A stretch of 64,000 nt of DNA, taken from an uncultured Pelagibacteraceae bacterium (GTDB lineage: Bacteria > Pseudomonadota > Alphaproteobacteria > Pelagibacterales > Pelagibacteraceae). Made by a program: the position numbers and the translations under genes. The stretch's first letter is position 1. Each line of letters starts with the position of its first letter. Positions 9,622 through 19,476 of the stretch are shown here, one piece after another. The stretch is from positions 1-64,000 of the forward strand of contig CACLWW010000004.1 in assembly GCA_902610755.1 (NCBI GenBank), written 5' to 3'. The notes under the pieces were generated by a model. That model did not search any database and was not told where the DNA came from. It saw only the letters and a program-made list of their open reading frames with translations.

Positions 9622-12006
9622 CTATCTAACACTCGGTGTGTTTAAAGTTGTTAATGGAACTATAGAAATAGAAAAAAATATTTCTTCAGTAGGCTTCAAT
9701 TCGTTATCTGAATAGTAATCTTTGTTATATTGTATTGAGGCTGTTAAACAATCGTTTTTATACTCATAAATTAGGTTATAAAATTCTGTAAAGTCGGTTT
9801 TTTCATTTCTTCGTGTTCTGTATTTAAGAGAATATGCATTATTGAAATTATAGGCTGTTTCATTAGTGATATAACTTTCACTACCTACTTCATCATCCTC
9901 TTGTAAAAATTCAAAAGATGTAACGAATTTATTCACAGAAATATCTGTTTTAAACAAATTATAATTTGAAGATTCAAAGTCGCTATCAATTGAAAAATTA
10001 TAATCGAATTTTAGATTTTTGTTAGGTTCAAATAATATTGAACCAATAAAATCAGATCCTTTATTATTTAATGTTGATTTAGTTGGTAAATTTATTTCTT
10101 CATTATCTCTTAATACTGTTGCCAAACCTGCTTTAATTATATCGTTTCCACTTCTATTCCTTTTAAGTCTGTATTCACCACCTAAAGTTAAAGATCGCCC
10201 CCCTTCTACAGTGTCATCTAAGCTTAACCTATTTTGAGTGAATATGTTGTTTATATCAATTTTTCTGTCCAAAGTTTTCAAGTCTTTATTTGCATTGGGG
10301 CTGTACATTAATGATCCTTTAGCAGTAAAAAAATTATCAAAAAATTTTCCATTTCTTTTTAATGGATACGATATATCATAGAAAACGGAACCATAATTTT
10401 CTGAACTAAACTTATTTTTGTAATTTGATGAATTATCACCCTCAGAGGTAATATTTTTTAAAAGTAAGTTGAATTTATTTACAAAACCAAATGATGTAAT
10501 TTTTGGATTTGACGAAAATTTTAAATCGTTTATTAAAACTTTTTCATATATATCAGTATCATAATTCTTAATATTCCCACTTGAGATTATTTCATAATTT
10601 CCATTGAAACTTGAGGGAAGTCTTTTTGAAAATCTATAACTTGGAAATATATATTCATATTTATCACTAGATCTATCAATTGTTAAATCTTCATATGCTT
10701 CGATTTTTGTCTCTAAGTCCATATCTCTACTACTACCTCTAAATATTAAAAATGAATTTAATAAAGACTGATTATTATTAACTGAAGATTTGATATTATG
10801 AGTCTTTAAATAATTATCATCGGATGTTGTCTCTAAATTTATTTCGATTTCACTAATGTCAAATGTTTCCATATTTAGTTTCGCTTTAGAATTTGAAAAA
10901 AAGTGAGTTTTTGTGGTTGAATCTTTAGATTTTATACTAAAGTCTGCAATATGTTTTGAATTTTTATTTACCTGTCTGTACTCATTTTGAAACAACCCCT
11001 CATTTTCTGAAAAAATTCTTGGAGAAAATGTTAAATCTTTATTATCACTTATTACTTTATAATATGGAACTTTGAAAGATAGACCCAAACTTGATGAGTC
11101 TATCACTTGTGGCATCAAAAAACCTGATTGTCTCTTAACAGTCGGATCTGGATGAAAAAACTTTGGGAAATAAATAATTGGTTGATCGTATATCTCAAGC
11201 CATGCATGTTTATAATTTATAATTTTTTTTTCCTTATCATGTTTAATTTCTTTTGCTTTGATCTGCCAAGGAGGACAGTCGTCATTCTTTTTACAAGTTG
11301 TAAAAACTCCTTTTTTAATAATTGAATTTTTTCCATCACTAAAAAAATAATTCCCTTTAAGTCTTGGATCGTTGAGGGGATTACCAAAAATACTTTTATG
11401 AAAATTTATATCAATGTTGTCAGCTATTATTTTATTTTCGGAGAAATCTATAATTGCGCTTTCAAAATTGTAGAAATTTTTTTCAAGATCTAGCAATGTA
11501 ACTTTTTTACCTTTAATTAATTGATTGTTTGCATTGTAATTTAGTTCTTGGAACTCTATCTCATTACCTAATTTATCTTTTATTTTGGATTTATTATTAA
11601 TTAAGATTTCTTCAGAATTTTTAAAGTAAACTATTTCCTCTGTATTAAGTACAAAATTATCCTCAAGTTTTATCTCTATATTTCCAGAAGATACAAATTT
11701 TTCTAAATTTTTATCGTAATTAAGATTATCACTCTTGATTTGAATCTCTTTTATTTTATTTGTGATTATTATATTTCCACTAGCCTGTAAAAATTTTTCA
11801 ACCTTATCATATCTCATTTGGTCGGCATTAATGACTATCTCGTCTCCTGATAATATTTTTACTCCATCTTTCGCTATGACTATCTTATCTTTGTCAATAA
11901 TTTCGATTGATGATGCCTCAAATTTTAATTCTTCGGAATAAGCACTTAAAAAATTAATATAGAATATAAAAAAAAATAAAAATTTAGAAAATAAATTACT
12001 TTTCAT
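9622..12006 (-). CDS. lptD: LPS-assembly outer-membrane protein LptD
   Basis: LptD inserts lipopolysaccharide into the outer leaflet of the outer membrane. It has a signal peptide, an N-terminal OstA/LptA-like jelly roll (about residues 25-200; repeated strands such as VIAKDGVKILSGDEIVINADQ), and a C-terminal beta-barrel. The diagnostic junction TCKKNDDCPPWQIKA and IYFPKFFHPDPTVKRQSGFLMP (shortened: PDPTVKRQSGFLMP) is present. Cysteines near the junction and one near the C-terminus (NDCLTASIQY) could form the disulfides needed for maturation. Length 794. It overlaps lptG by 11 bases, grouping three LPS transport proteins in one operon. Confidence 0.95.
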   Translation of the reverse strand: MKSNLFSKFLFFFIFYINFLSAYSEELKFEASSIEIIDKDKIVIAKDGVKILSGDEIVINADQMRYDKVEKFLQASGNIIITNKIKEIQIKSDNLNYDKNLEKFVSSGNIEIKLEDNFVLNTEEIVYFKNSEEILINNKSKIKDKLGNEIEFQELNYNANNQLIKGKKVTLLDLEKNFYNFESAIIDFSENKIIADNIDINFHKSIFGNPLNDPRLKGNYFFSDGKNSIIKKGVFTTCKKNDDCPPWQIKAKEIKHDKEKKIINYKHAWLEIYDQPIIYFPKFFHPDPTVKRQSGFLMPQVIDSSSLGLSFKVPYYKVISDNKDLTFSPRIFSENEGLFQNEYRQVNKNSKHIADFSIKSKDSTTKTHFFSNSKAKLNMETFDISEIEINLETTSDDNYLKTHNIKSSVNNNQSLLNSFLIFRGSSRDMDLETKIEAYEDLTIDRSSDKYEYIFPSYRFSKRLPSSFNGNYEIISSGNIKNYDTDIYEKVLINDLKFSSNPKITSFGFVNKFNLLLKNITSEGDNSSNYKNKFSSENYGSVFYDISYPLKRNGKFFDNFFTAKGSLMYSPNANKDLKTLDRKIDINNIFTQNRLSLDDTVEGGRSLTLGGEYRLKRNRSGNDIIKAGLATVLRDNEEINLPTKSTLNNKGSDFIGSILFEPNKNLKFDYNFSIDSDFESSNYNLFKTDISVNKFVTSFEFLQEDDEVGSESYITNETAYNFNNAYSLKYRTRRNEKTDFTEFYNLIYEYKNDCLTASIQYNKDYYSDNELKPTEEIFFSISIVPLTTLNTPSVR

Positions 12007-13078
12007 TTATCCTTACCAAATTAACCATAGATACTATACCAATCATTAAAAGTGGCACCCAAATAGATACTATTATTGGAACTTGCTCATTTTTTCCAAG
12101 TTCCTCAAAGAAGAAGCTTAAATAATAAATTATGACAGAAATAAGAATTCCAAATATAAGGTGGAATATTTTAGTTTTATTTTGCTTTATATTCATCATT
12201 ATTGTTGAGGATAAAATAGTCATCAACATTAAATAAAATGGAAATGAAAAGATTTTTTGGATTGCAGAGTCTACTTCAATAGAAGAATAGTTTATATCAT
12301 TATACTTGTTTTTTAAATCATTTAACTCAAAAATTGATAGAGAAGTCAAATTAGAAAATAAAGAATTAATGTCTTGAAAGTTTATATTTGTACTTAATTG
12401 AAAGTTGTTTATTCTTTGATTAGTCTTTTGCTCATTATTTAATAAAGCTTTATTTGATTTCCAAATTTTATTTTCTATGTTGATTTTATCAGCTGATATA
12501 TTTTGTATAAAATTAAAATCTTTGTCAAATTGAACTATGTCTACATTATTTAAAATATTTCCTTTTAAATCTTCAGCATTTATAATGCTTGTTATTCCAT
12601 CCTTAGCATCTTTAATCCAAATCCCATTTTCAGTAATTACAGCTAAATATTTATTATCTTTTGCATATGAGTTTTTAATATTCAAATAAGAATGTTTAAG
12701 ATTTGAAGACAAGTTGTAAAATATTGTTACTATTATAACACCAACTATAAAACTTAAAATAGCCAATAACTTAATAATTTTTGAGTTAGTTAAACCAAAA
12801 TTTTTGAATGAAATATTTTCATTTTGTTCGATTAATTTTATGAAAAAAAATTGGGTAGTAATTAAAAAAATAAATGGAAATATTTCAAATAAAATCGATG
12901 GAATATTTAAAAGCGTTAAAAATATTGGTAATCCGATTGAAACATCTAAATCTTTGAAAAAGTTAATTTCTTCAAAAATATTTAAGATGAAAGCCAAAGT
13001 AAAAAAAATAAAAACAGTTTTTATAAATGTTAATAGGAATTGTTTGCTTATATAGTTTTGATAAACTTTAAATATCAT
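11996..13078 (-). CDS. lptG: LPS export permease LptG
   Basis: LptG is one of the two membrane subunits of the LptB2FG ABC exporter that extracts LPS from the inner membrane. The 360-residue protein has the YjgP/YjgQ layout: two to three N-terminal helices (ISKQFLLTFIKTVFIFFTL), a periplasmic beta-jelly-roll domain (about residues 125-260), and three C-terminal helices ending in WVPLLMIGIVSMVNLVRI. It overlaps lptF by 4 bases (ATGA) and lptD by 11. LptG rather than LptF is assigned from its position second in the pair and next to lptD. Confidence 0.9.
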   Translation of the reverse strand: MIFKVYQNYISKQFLLTFIKTVFIFFTLAFILNIFEEINFFKDLDVSIGLPIFLTLLNIPSILFEIFPFIFLITTQFFFIKLIEQNENISFKNFGLTNSKIIKLLAILSFIVGVIIVTIFYNLSSNLKHSYLNIKNSYAKDNKYLAVITENGIWIKDAKDGITSIINAEDLKGNILNNVDIVQFDKDFNFIQNISADKINIENKIWKSNKALLNNEQKTNQRINNFQLSTNINFQDINSLFSNLTSLSIFELNDLKNKYNDINYSSIEVDSAIQKIFSFPFYLMLMTILSSTIMMNIKQNKTKIFHLIFGILISVIIYYLSFFFEELGKNEQVPIIVSIWVPLLMIGIVSMVNLVRINEK

Positions 13079-14220
13079 TTTGAAGAAGTTAAAGATTGTT
13101 TGTAAAATATAAAGTAAAATATTATTGAAACAAAAATTGGAACAACCATCAATAAAAAACTCTTATTAAAGTTATAAGAAAAAAACTTCGTTAGGATTTC
13201 TGAAAAACTTATTAAAATTACTCCAGTGATAAAAATTATTACCTTATATCTTGAGTATCCAACAGAATTTTTTGATTTAATCAAAAGTAAAGCAGAGATA
13301 ATTGCCAATAATGGAATATATAATGGTTTAAATATTCTGCTAAAAAGTTCTTGAGAAAGGTTATCCAATTGTTTTCGTTCATGCGAACATTGAAACCCAA
13401 ATTCATTTTTATCAATAAGCATTATTTGAGTTCTTTGGTCTTTGGGTTTAAATAAACATTCTGTTAAAAGGAAAACACTAACCTCTTGTAGTTTTGGATA
13501 TTTAGTAGTCTTTGAACTGTAATCAGCTAAGTTTAATTGTGTTTTATTAAAGTTTATTACAGTTGTTTTACCTTTATTGATATTAAGAATCTTACCCTCA
13601 TTTAGGATTAAGAAATTTTGATCATTAAATTGAGAAAAGAAACCTGTTTTTGCGTATATAATTCTTGAGTTTGTTTTGTTGTAAGTATCTTTTATAACTA
13701 TATTTTTAAATTGGTCTAACTCATTCTTCTTATCAACATATATTGTTAGTTTTTCCACTGTGTCCATAAATTTTTTTGGTTTTACAAGCGATGGTAAAAA
13801 ATCAACATTTGATTGTCTTATAAAAGATCTTGCTTTATCTTGAGTAAATGGGACCAAAAATATATTCATTATTGACTGAATTATTAAAAAAATTAGAGAG
13901 TACTTTATAATAACGTTTAAAAATTCACTTTTTTTTATTCCATTAGACCAGAATATCAGAGTTTGATTTTGATCTTCATATTTTACAATTGTAAAAAAAA
14001 CTGCAAAGAAAAACATAAATGGTAAAATTTCATTAAAAATTTTTGGTAGACTTAATAACGTGTATAGAAAATATATTTTAAAACCGTGACCATCCTCAGT
14101 CACGAAACCTAGGTAATTTACAGCCTGAATTACCCAAACTATTAGTGCGACAGAACTACAAGAAAGTAAAAAAAATAATGTTGTTTCACGTAAAAAGTTT
14201 TTAAAAATAATTTTTTTCAT
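13075..14220 (-). CDS. lptF: LPS export permease LptF
   Basis: LptF is the partner of LptG in the inner-membrane LPS exporter. It shows the same design: N-terminal helices (TTLFFLLSCSSVALIVWVIQ), the family motif LLSLPKIFNEILPFMFFFAV, a periplasmic domain between about residues 130 and 270, and C-terminal helices (PLYIPLLAIISALLLIKS). At 381 residues it is normal. It is the first gene of lptF-lptG-lptD-surA-pdxA-rsmA. The first codons carry TGTTTCACGTAAAA, a weak resemblance to a parS site. Confidence 0.9.
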   Translation of the reverse strand: MKKIIFKNFLRETTLFFLLSCSSVALIVWVIQAVNYLGFVTEDGHGFKIYFLYTLLSLPKIFNEILPFMFFFAVFFTIVKYEDQNQTLIFWSNGIKKSEFLNVIIKYSLIFLIIQSIMNIFLVPFTQDKARSFIRQSNVDFLPSLVKPKKFMDTVEKLTIYVDKKNELDQFKNIVIKDTYNKTNSRIIYAKTGFFSQFNDQNFLILNEGKILNINKGKTTVINFNKTQLNLADYSSKTTKYPKLQEVSVFLLTECLFKPKDQRTQIMLIDKNEFGFQCSHERKQLDNLSQELFSRIFKPLYIPLLAIISALLLIKSKNSVGYSRYKVIIFITGVILISFSEILTKFFSYNFNKSFLLMVVPIFVSIIFYFIFYKQSLTSSK

Positions 14221-14276
14221 TGAAATTCTTTAAAATAAACATATACACGTTTTGATAGAAAAATGAATATAAAATT

Positions 14277-15737
14277 ATGATTTTAAAAGATAGTTTTTCA
14301 AAATTTACAAATATCTCCAAACTTTCAGGATGTATTGCCTTTTTTGTTAACGAAAAGTTAGAAATAACACATTTGAAAAAGTACTTAAGTAACTTAGACC
14401 ACAAAAACTTAAGTAAGCTATTAAAAAATAAGAATAAAAAAAAAGGTTTATTATCTTTTGATCTAAATCCAAACCAAAGAATAGTTTTGATTTCTCTAAA
14501 AAAAAATCAGAAACCCAATGAAACAGAAAAAAATGGCGCCAAGCTCACAGATTTTTTAAGTAGCGAAGGGGCAAGTGTAATTCATATTGTTTCAGACACA
14601 ATTTCTGTAAGTTTAAAAACCGATGCAATTTATGATTTTCTACATGGGATGAGATTAAAGTCATATTCTTTTGACAGATACAAATCAAAGAAGGAATCAA
14701 ATATTTTGAAAGTAAATATAACCTCTTCAAAAAAATTTAATAAGAAAATTTATGATAGATTCAAAGGAATAGAATTAGGGGTAAACTATACAAAAGATTT
14801 AGTTTCAGAGCCTGGAAATATTTTACACCCAGATGAATATGCTAAAAGGCTTACTCAATTAAAAAAAATTGGTCTAAAAGTTTCTGTTTATGATGAAAGG
14901 CAACTTAAAAAAATGGGTTGCAACGCACTAGTTGGTGTTGGTCAAGGAAGTATTAGAGGTTCATATTTAGTAACCCTTGAATGGCGAGGAAAAAAATCAA
15001 ATTCAAAGCCACTAGCATTCGTTGGTAAAGGAGTTTGTTTTGATACAGGGGGCATATCTTTAAAGCCCGCAAGGTTTATGGAAGATATGACTTATGACAT
15101 GGCTGGTTCAGCTGTAGTTGTAGGTCTTATGAAAAATTTAGCTTTGAGAAAATCAAAAGTTAACGCAGTTGGTGTTGTTGGGTTAGTTGAAAATATGCCA
15201 GGAGGTAATGCTCAAAGACCTGGAGATATTGTCAAATCTTATAGTGGAAAAACTATTGAGGTATTAAATACTGATGCTGAGGGAAGATTAGTTTTAGCGG
15301 ACGCCATAACTTTTACAGAGAAAAAATTTAAACCTAGTTTGATCGTAGATTTAGCAACATTAACTGGCGCTATAGTTGTCGCATTGGGATCAGAGTATGC
15401 TGGATTATTTTCTAACAACGATAATTTATCTAAGCAAATTCATGAGGCTGGTGAAAAAGTTGAGGAAAAAGCATGGAGACTCCCATTGCACTCTAATTAC
15501 GATAAACTTATGAATTCCAAAAATGCAGACATGCAGAACATTAATTATGTTGGTGGAGCAGGGTCGACTACCGCAGCTCAGTTTTTGCAAAGATTTATTT
15601 TAAACAAAACACCATGGGCTCATTTAGATATTGCTGGGATGGCTTTTTCAAAATATGCCGGAGCTCTTAATTCAAGTGGAGCAACAGGTTATGGAGTAAG
15701 ATTGCTAAATAAGTTTATTGAGGATAACTATGAGTAA
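14277..15737 (+). CDS. pepA: Leucyl aminopeptidase (M17)
   Basis: PepA is a hexameric two-metal aminopeptidase that removes N-terminal residues in the cytoplasm; in E. coli it also binds DNA. The M17 catalytic domain is complete: GVCFDTGGISLKP, the metal-ligand region MTYDMAGSAVV, the signature NTDAEGRLVLADA, and WRLPLHSNY. The N-terminal third is divergent, as is usual. At 486 residues it is standard. It is divergent from lptF across a 56-base gap, a conserved alphaproteobacterial arrangement. ndk starts inside its end, whereas many relatives have holC between; holC is not here. Confidence 0.95.
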   Translation: MILKDSFSKFTNISKLSGCIAFFVNEKLEITHLKKYLSNLDHKNLSKLLKNKNKKKGLLSFDLNPNQRIVLISLKKNQKPNETEKNGAKLTDFLSSEGASVIHIVSDTISVSLKTDAIYDFLHGMRLKSYSFDRYKSKKESNILKVNITSSKKFNKKIYDRFKGIELGVNYTKDLVSEPGNILHPDEYAKRLTQLKKIGLKVSVYDERQLKKMGCNALVGVGQGSIRGSYLVTLEWRGKKSNSKPLAFVGKGVCFDTGGISLKPARFMEDMTYDMAGSAVVVGLMKNLALRKSKVNAVGVVGLVENMPGGNAQRPGDIVKSYSGKTIEVLNTDAEGRLVLADAITFTEKKFKPSLIVDLATLTGAIVVALGSEYAGLFSNNDNLSKQIHEAGEKVEEKAWRLPLHSNYDKLMNSKNADMQNINYVGGAGSTTAAQFLQRFILNKTPWAHLDIAGMAFSKYAGALNSSGATGYGVRLLNKFIEDNYE

Positions 15738-16140
15738 AGTTGAACAAACTCTTTCATTGATTAAACCTGATGCAGTTGAAAGAAATTTAGAAGAAGAGAT
15801 AAAACAATTTTTTATTAAATCTGGTTTTAAAATTACTAAACAAAAAAAAGTAAAATTAGAAAAAAAAGATGCTGAAATTTTTTATAAAGTACATGAAACA
15901 AAACCTTTTTATAATGATCTTTGTAACTATCTTTCTTCTGGGCCTATTGTTGCAATGATACTTGAAAAGGTTGATGCAGTTTCTGAAAATCGAAAAGTTA
16001 TGGGAGCAACTGATCCTGGAAAAGCAGATGAAGGAACAATACGAAAAAAATATGGAATATCCATTGATAAAAATTCAGTTCATGGTTCAGACAGTATTGA
16101 AAACGCTAATAAAGAAATTAATTTCTTTTTTAAGACCTAA
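15730..16140 (+). CDS. ndk: Nucleoside diphosphate kinase
   Basis: Ndk equalises NTP pools by phosphate transfer through a histidine intermediate. Family motifs are TLSLIKPDAVERN at the start and the active-site strand NSVHGSDSIENANKEINFFF with its histidine. I choose the ATG at 15730 (MSKVEQTLSLIKPD), giving 136 residues; the track's start at 15718 adds MRIT. The gene overlaps the pepA stop by 8 bases. Its 3' end overlaps the convergent purN by 11 bases. Confidence 0.96.
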   Translation: MSKVEQTLSLIKPDAVERNLEEEIKQFFIKSGFKITKQKKVKLEKKDAEIFYKVHETKPFYNDLCNYLSSGPIVAMILEKVDAVSENRKVMGATDPGKADEGTIRKKYGISIDKNSVHGSDSIENANKEINFFFKT

Positions 16141-16699
16141 CTAGTTTTTCTAAAACTAGAGGATAAAGTTTATTCTCTTCTTTAAGTACCCTTTTTTCCA
16201 ATTTTATTAAAGTATCTTTTTTGAAAATCTTTACTTTCTTTTTTGCAATGATCTTACCAGAATCTAATTTTTTACTTACATAATGTATTGTGCATCCTGA
16301 AAATTTTTCTTTAGCTTCTAAGGCTCTTTTGTGTGTGTTAAGTCCTTTGTACTTTGGTAATAAAGATGGATGAATGTTAATTATTCTATTCTTAAAAAAA
16401 TTAAGAAAATATGGACTTAAAATTTTCATAAACCCTGCTAAACAAATAAACTTTATATTTTTATTAATGAGGATTTTTGCTAATTTTTTTTGCTCAATTT
16501 TTAAAAATGATTGAGAAATAACTTTAGTTATAATTTGATTTTTTTTCGCAATTTTTAATCCAGCAGCATTCCTTTTATTACTTATTACATACGCAATTTT
16601 ATAATTACAAGTTTTCTTATTTGATCTTAAAATTAAAGCTTTAAGATTTGTTCCCCTTCCCGAGATAAAAACTGCAATATTAGCCTTTTCCTTGATCAC
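16130..16699 (-). CDS. purN: Phosphoribosylglycinamide formyltransferase
   Basis: PurN formylates GAR with 10-formyl-THF in purine synthesis. The N-terminal FISGRGTNLKALI binds the phosphoribosyl group. The catalytic Asn/His are in IINIHPSLLPKYKG and the catalytic Asp in VSKKLDSGKII. At 189 residues it is normal. It starts 1 base after purM ends, so the two consecutive-pathway enzymes form a coupled pair. The last codons overlap ndk. An 8-bp inverted repeat, CTAGTTTT/AAAACTAG (16141-16159), sits in the 3' end of this gene just past the ndk stop; it has no T-run, so I do not call it a terminator. Confidence 0.95.
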   Translation of the reverse strand: MIKEKANIAVFISGRGTNLKALILRSNKKTCNYKIAYVISNKRNAAGLKIAKKNQIITKVISQSFLKIEQKKLAKILINKNIKFICLAGFMKILSPYFLNFFKNRIINIHPSLLPKYKGLNTHKRALEAKEKFSGCTIHYVSKKLDSGKIIAKKKVKIFKKDTLIKLEKRVLKEENKLYPLVLEKLVRS

Positions 16700-16700
16700 A

Positions 16701-17726
16701 TTACCAACGTATATTGTTAGTATATTTTACTTTATTTTTATTTCTAACTATTTCTCCAATTATGTATGGACGGTATTTCTTTGAAAAAAACTTTAAAATT
16801 TTATGAAAATTATTTTTTTTAATTATCAAACAAAAACCCACACCACAATTAAAAGTTTTGAGCATTTCTTTTTGAGAAACACCATTTTTGTTGATCCAAC
16901 TAAAAATTTTATGGGTTTTTATTTTATCTAAATCTATTCTTGCGCAAAGATTTTTTGGTATTACTCTTTCAATATTGTCACCAATACCTCCACCTGTTAT
17001 ATTTGCACATCCATTAATTAGTTTTCTATCAAGCAAATTCATAATTTCTTTTACATAAATTTTAGTGGGTTTTAATATTTCATTACGCAAAAATTTATTT
17101 TTTTTAATATTGATTTTCTTTTTTTTTAAAACTTCTCTTAATAGGGAATATCCATTTGAATGAAGTCCACTAGAAGGTATTGCTAAAATCAAATTATTTT
17201 CTTTTATCTTTTCCTTCTTTAACAAATTATTCTTGTTTACAAGTCCTACAGAAAATCCAGCCAAATCAAATTTATTTTTAGAGTAGGTTCCTGGCATTTC
17301 AGCTGTTTCTCCGCCCACTAATTGACAGTCACTCACTTTGCAACCTTCATGTATACCTTTAATAATATTTTTTAATTTTGTTAAATTTATTTTATCAATT
17401 GAAATGTAATCTAAGAAAAAAAGTGGTTTTGCTCCAAGTACCAGAATATCATTTACACACATTGCAACTAAATCTATTCCAATAGTATTAAACTTATTTA
17501 AAATATTTGCTATTTCAAGTTTTGTTCCGACACCATCGGTACTACTTACCAATAGAGGATTGTTAAATTTTTTTGGAATTTCATTTATTGAACCAAAACT
17601 ACCTATATTTTTAAATTTATTTTTAGAATTTCCTTTTTTGGTCAATTTAGATATATATTTAATGAATTGATTAGATGCATTTATGTTTACTCCGCTTTTT
17701 TGATATGTAAATTTATATTTTTTCAT
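16701..17726 (-). CDS. purM: Phosphoribosylformylglycinamidine cyclo-ligase
   Basis: PurM closes the imidazole ring (FGAM to AIR, using ATP) in purine synthesis. Markers are SGVNINASN near the start, the nucleotide-binding STDGVGTKLEIA, the family segment DLVAMCVNDILVLGAKPLFFLDY, GGETAEMPGTY and HSNGYSLLRE, followed by ITGGGIGDNIERV. 341 residues is standard. It leads the purM-purN operon, with the promoter in the very short gap (8 bases) to the divergent DUF2066 gene or inside its 5' end. Confidence 0.96.
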   Translation of the reverse strand: MKKYKFTYQKSGVNINASNQFIKYISKLTKKGNSKNKFKNIGSFGSINEIPKKFNNPLLVSSTDGVGTKLEIANILNKFNTIGIDLVAMCVNDILVLGAKPLFFLDYISIDKINLTKLKNIIKGIHEGCKVSDCQLVGGETAEMPGTYSKNKFDLAGFSVGLVNKNNLLKKEKIKENNLILAIPSSGLHSNGYSLLREVLKKKKINIKKNKFLRNEILKPTKIYVKEIMNLLDRKLINGCANITGGGIGDNIERVIPKNLCARIDLDKIKTHKIFSWINKNGVSQKEMLKTFNCGVGFCLIIKKNNFHKILKFFSKKYRPYIIGEIVRNKNKVKYTNNIRW

Positions 17727-17734
17727 AATTTAAA

Positions 17735-18811
17735 ATGTTTTTAAAAAAGAATTTTTCGAAGTCCTCATCTTATATAGTTTTTACTATATTTGTAGTATTT
17801 TTTATTTGTTTTATTCACACTTATACTTTTGGTAAAATTTTCAAAATTCAAGACATAGAAATTGAAGAGCCTTTTAATTCTAATTTTAATAAAGAAAAAG
17901 TTATTAACAAAGCATTTGGAGAAGCCTTTAATATTCTTTTGAATAGCTTAATAACTTCAAAGGATAAAAATAAAATTAAAAACACGCAGTTAAAAGATAT
18001 TAAATATCTTATCGATTCTTTTACGATAACAAATGAGCAGTTCCTAAATAAAAATTATCAAGCAAATTTTGTGGTAAATTTTGACAAGCCTAAAATTCTT
18101 AATTTTTTTGAAAGTAAAAATATATTTCCATCGATGTATAAAAAAAAAGAATTTTTGACCTTGCTTATATTAATAGACAATGACGAAGATAAAGTTCTTT
18201 TATTTGATAGAAATCCCTTCTATTCAAAATGGAATGATAATACAAAAAACTTTTCACAAATAAATTACATATTACATGAAGAAGATATTCTTGATCTAAA
18301 ATTGATTACTGAAAATAAAGATATTATTGAAAATTTTAAATTTGATCAAATTGTAAAAAAATATGATACGGAGGATTATATAGTTGCAATATATTTTGAG
18401 AATAAAAATAATCTTAGGGTGCTTTCAAAAATGTTTTATGACGGTGAGGTAAAGATTTCAAATCAAAGTTATAAAAAAGTTGATATTTCCGATGATTTAC
18501 AACTATTAAATATCATTGAAAAAACTAAGATTTTTTTTGAAGATATTTGGAAACAAAATAACCAAATTAATACCTCAATCAAGCTTCCAATAAATATTTC
18601 AATTAATTCAAAAAAAGTTAAACAAATACAATTAATTGAAAATTATTTAGCACAGCTTGATTTGGTTTCAAACTTTTATGTTACAAGTTTTAATAATAAT
18701 AATACAATTTATAAAATAATTTTTAATGGTAATCCAAATCAATTTTTAACCTTAATGAAAGAGAAAGATATTGACATCGATACAAATCAAGAAATATGGA
18801 AAGTAAGATAA
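17735..18811 (+). CDS. DUF2066-like secreted/anchored protein
   Basis: A 358-residue protein of unknown function. The N-terminus carries one hydrophobic segment (YIVFTIFVVFFICFIHTYTF), which would act as a signal peptide or anchor, so the body is probably periplasmic. The rest is rich in Lys/Asn with few family landmarks. The layout (signal, then NKEKVINKAFGEAFNILLNSLI early on) and the position directly before hda and next to purM are those of the DUF2066 gene of alphaproteobacteria; the family call rests partly on this context. It overlaps hda by 16 bases and is likely cotranscribed with it and aspS. Confidence 0.65.
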   Translation: MFLKKNFSKSSSYIVFTIFVVFFICFIHTYTFGKIFKIQDIEIEEPFNSNFNKEKVINKAFGEAFNILLNSLITSKDKNKIKNTQLKDIKYLIDSFTITNEQFLNKNYQANFVVNFDKPKILNFFESKNIFPSMYKKKEFLTLLILIDNDEDKVLLFDRNPFYSKWNDNTKNFSQINYILHEEDILDLKLITENKDIIENFKFDQIVKKYDTEDYIVAIYFENKNNLRVLSKMFYDGEVKISNQSYKKVDISDDLQLLNIIEKTKIFFEDIWKQNNQINTSIKLPINISINSKKVKQIQLIENYLAQLDLVSNFYVTSFNNNNTIYKIIFNGNPNQFLTLMKEKDIDIDTNQEIWKVR

Positions 18812-19476
18812 GAGACCTAAGGCAAGAAATATTTAAGTTTGAGCAATTATCAAATTTTAATAAAAATGATTTTTTTGTAAGTAAATGCAATTATTTTGCA
18901 TTTAATTTAATCAAAAGCTGGCCTAATTGGGAAAAAAAAATATTAAATATTTATGGTGAAAGGAAATCAGGCAAGTCTCATTTATCAGAAATTTTTTTAG
19001 AAAAAGAAAAAGGTATCAAATTTAAATTTAAAGAGTTGAATGCTAAAATATTCGATAAAATTAAAGGATATCAAAATGTTGTAATTGAAGATTTTAGTGA
19101 AAGCTGCGATGAGGAAACAACTTATTCTTTAATTGATATGGTTGAAAAAGAGAACAAATATTTATTAATAACATCTGTGAAAGCTGTAAATGAGATGGAG
19201 ACAAGACTTAAAGATTTAAATTCAAGGTTTAAAAATATTCTTACAGCCAAAATCAATAAACCAGATGATGAACTTATATATGCACTTATTGTTAAAAATT
19301 TTTCAGATAGCCAAATAATTTTAGATAAAAAAATCATAGATTTTATTTGTAAGAGAATAACTAGATCTTACGACAAAATATCGGAATTTATATGTACAAT
19401 TGACGAAATTAGTTTAAAAAAAAAAAAACCTATTAATTTAAAAATAATTAAAGAAATTTTAGGAGTATCAAATTGA
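18796..19476 (+). CDS. hda: DnaA-related regulatory ATPase Hda
   Basis: Hda, with the sliding clamp, promotes hydrolysis of DnaA-ATP after replication starts. This 226-residue protein has a short N-terminus (a start like FEQLSNFNKNDFFVSKCN), a degenerate P-loop GERKSGKSHL near residue 55, a Walker B-like VVIEDF, sensor region LLITSVKAVNEMETRLKDL, and a C-terminal lid resembling DnaA domain III. The DNA-binding domain IV of DnaA is missing, as expected for Hda. It overlaps DUF2066 by 16 bases and aspS by 4. The protein is divergent, so a generic DnaA-like ATPase is the fallback. Confidence 0.78.
   Translation: MESKIRDLRQEIFKFEQLSNFNKNDFFVSKCNYFAFNLIKSWPNWEKKILNIYGERKSGKSHLSEIFLEKEKGIKFKFKELNAKIFDKIKGYQNVVIEDFSESCDEETTYSLIDMVEKENKYLLITSVKAVNEMETRLKDLNSRFKNILTAKINKPDDELIYALIVKNFSDSQIILDKKIIDFICKRITRSYDKISEFICTIDEISLKKKKPINLKIIKEILGVSN

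Noticed and set aside
11128-11325. Plus-strand ORF of 65 codons inside lptD
   Set aside because: It is a shadow in another frame of a well-supported gene; same for similar short ORFs across the track.
15962-16144. Plus-strand 60-aa ORF in the end of ndk
   Set aside because: Out-of-frame shadow of ndk; no start context or family resemblance.
16141-16159. Inverted repeat CTAGTTTT-TCT-AAAACTAG after ndk
   Set aside because: Stem is short and AT-rich with no T-run on either side, and lies in purN coding sequence; not strong enough to call a terminator.
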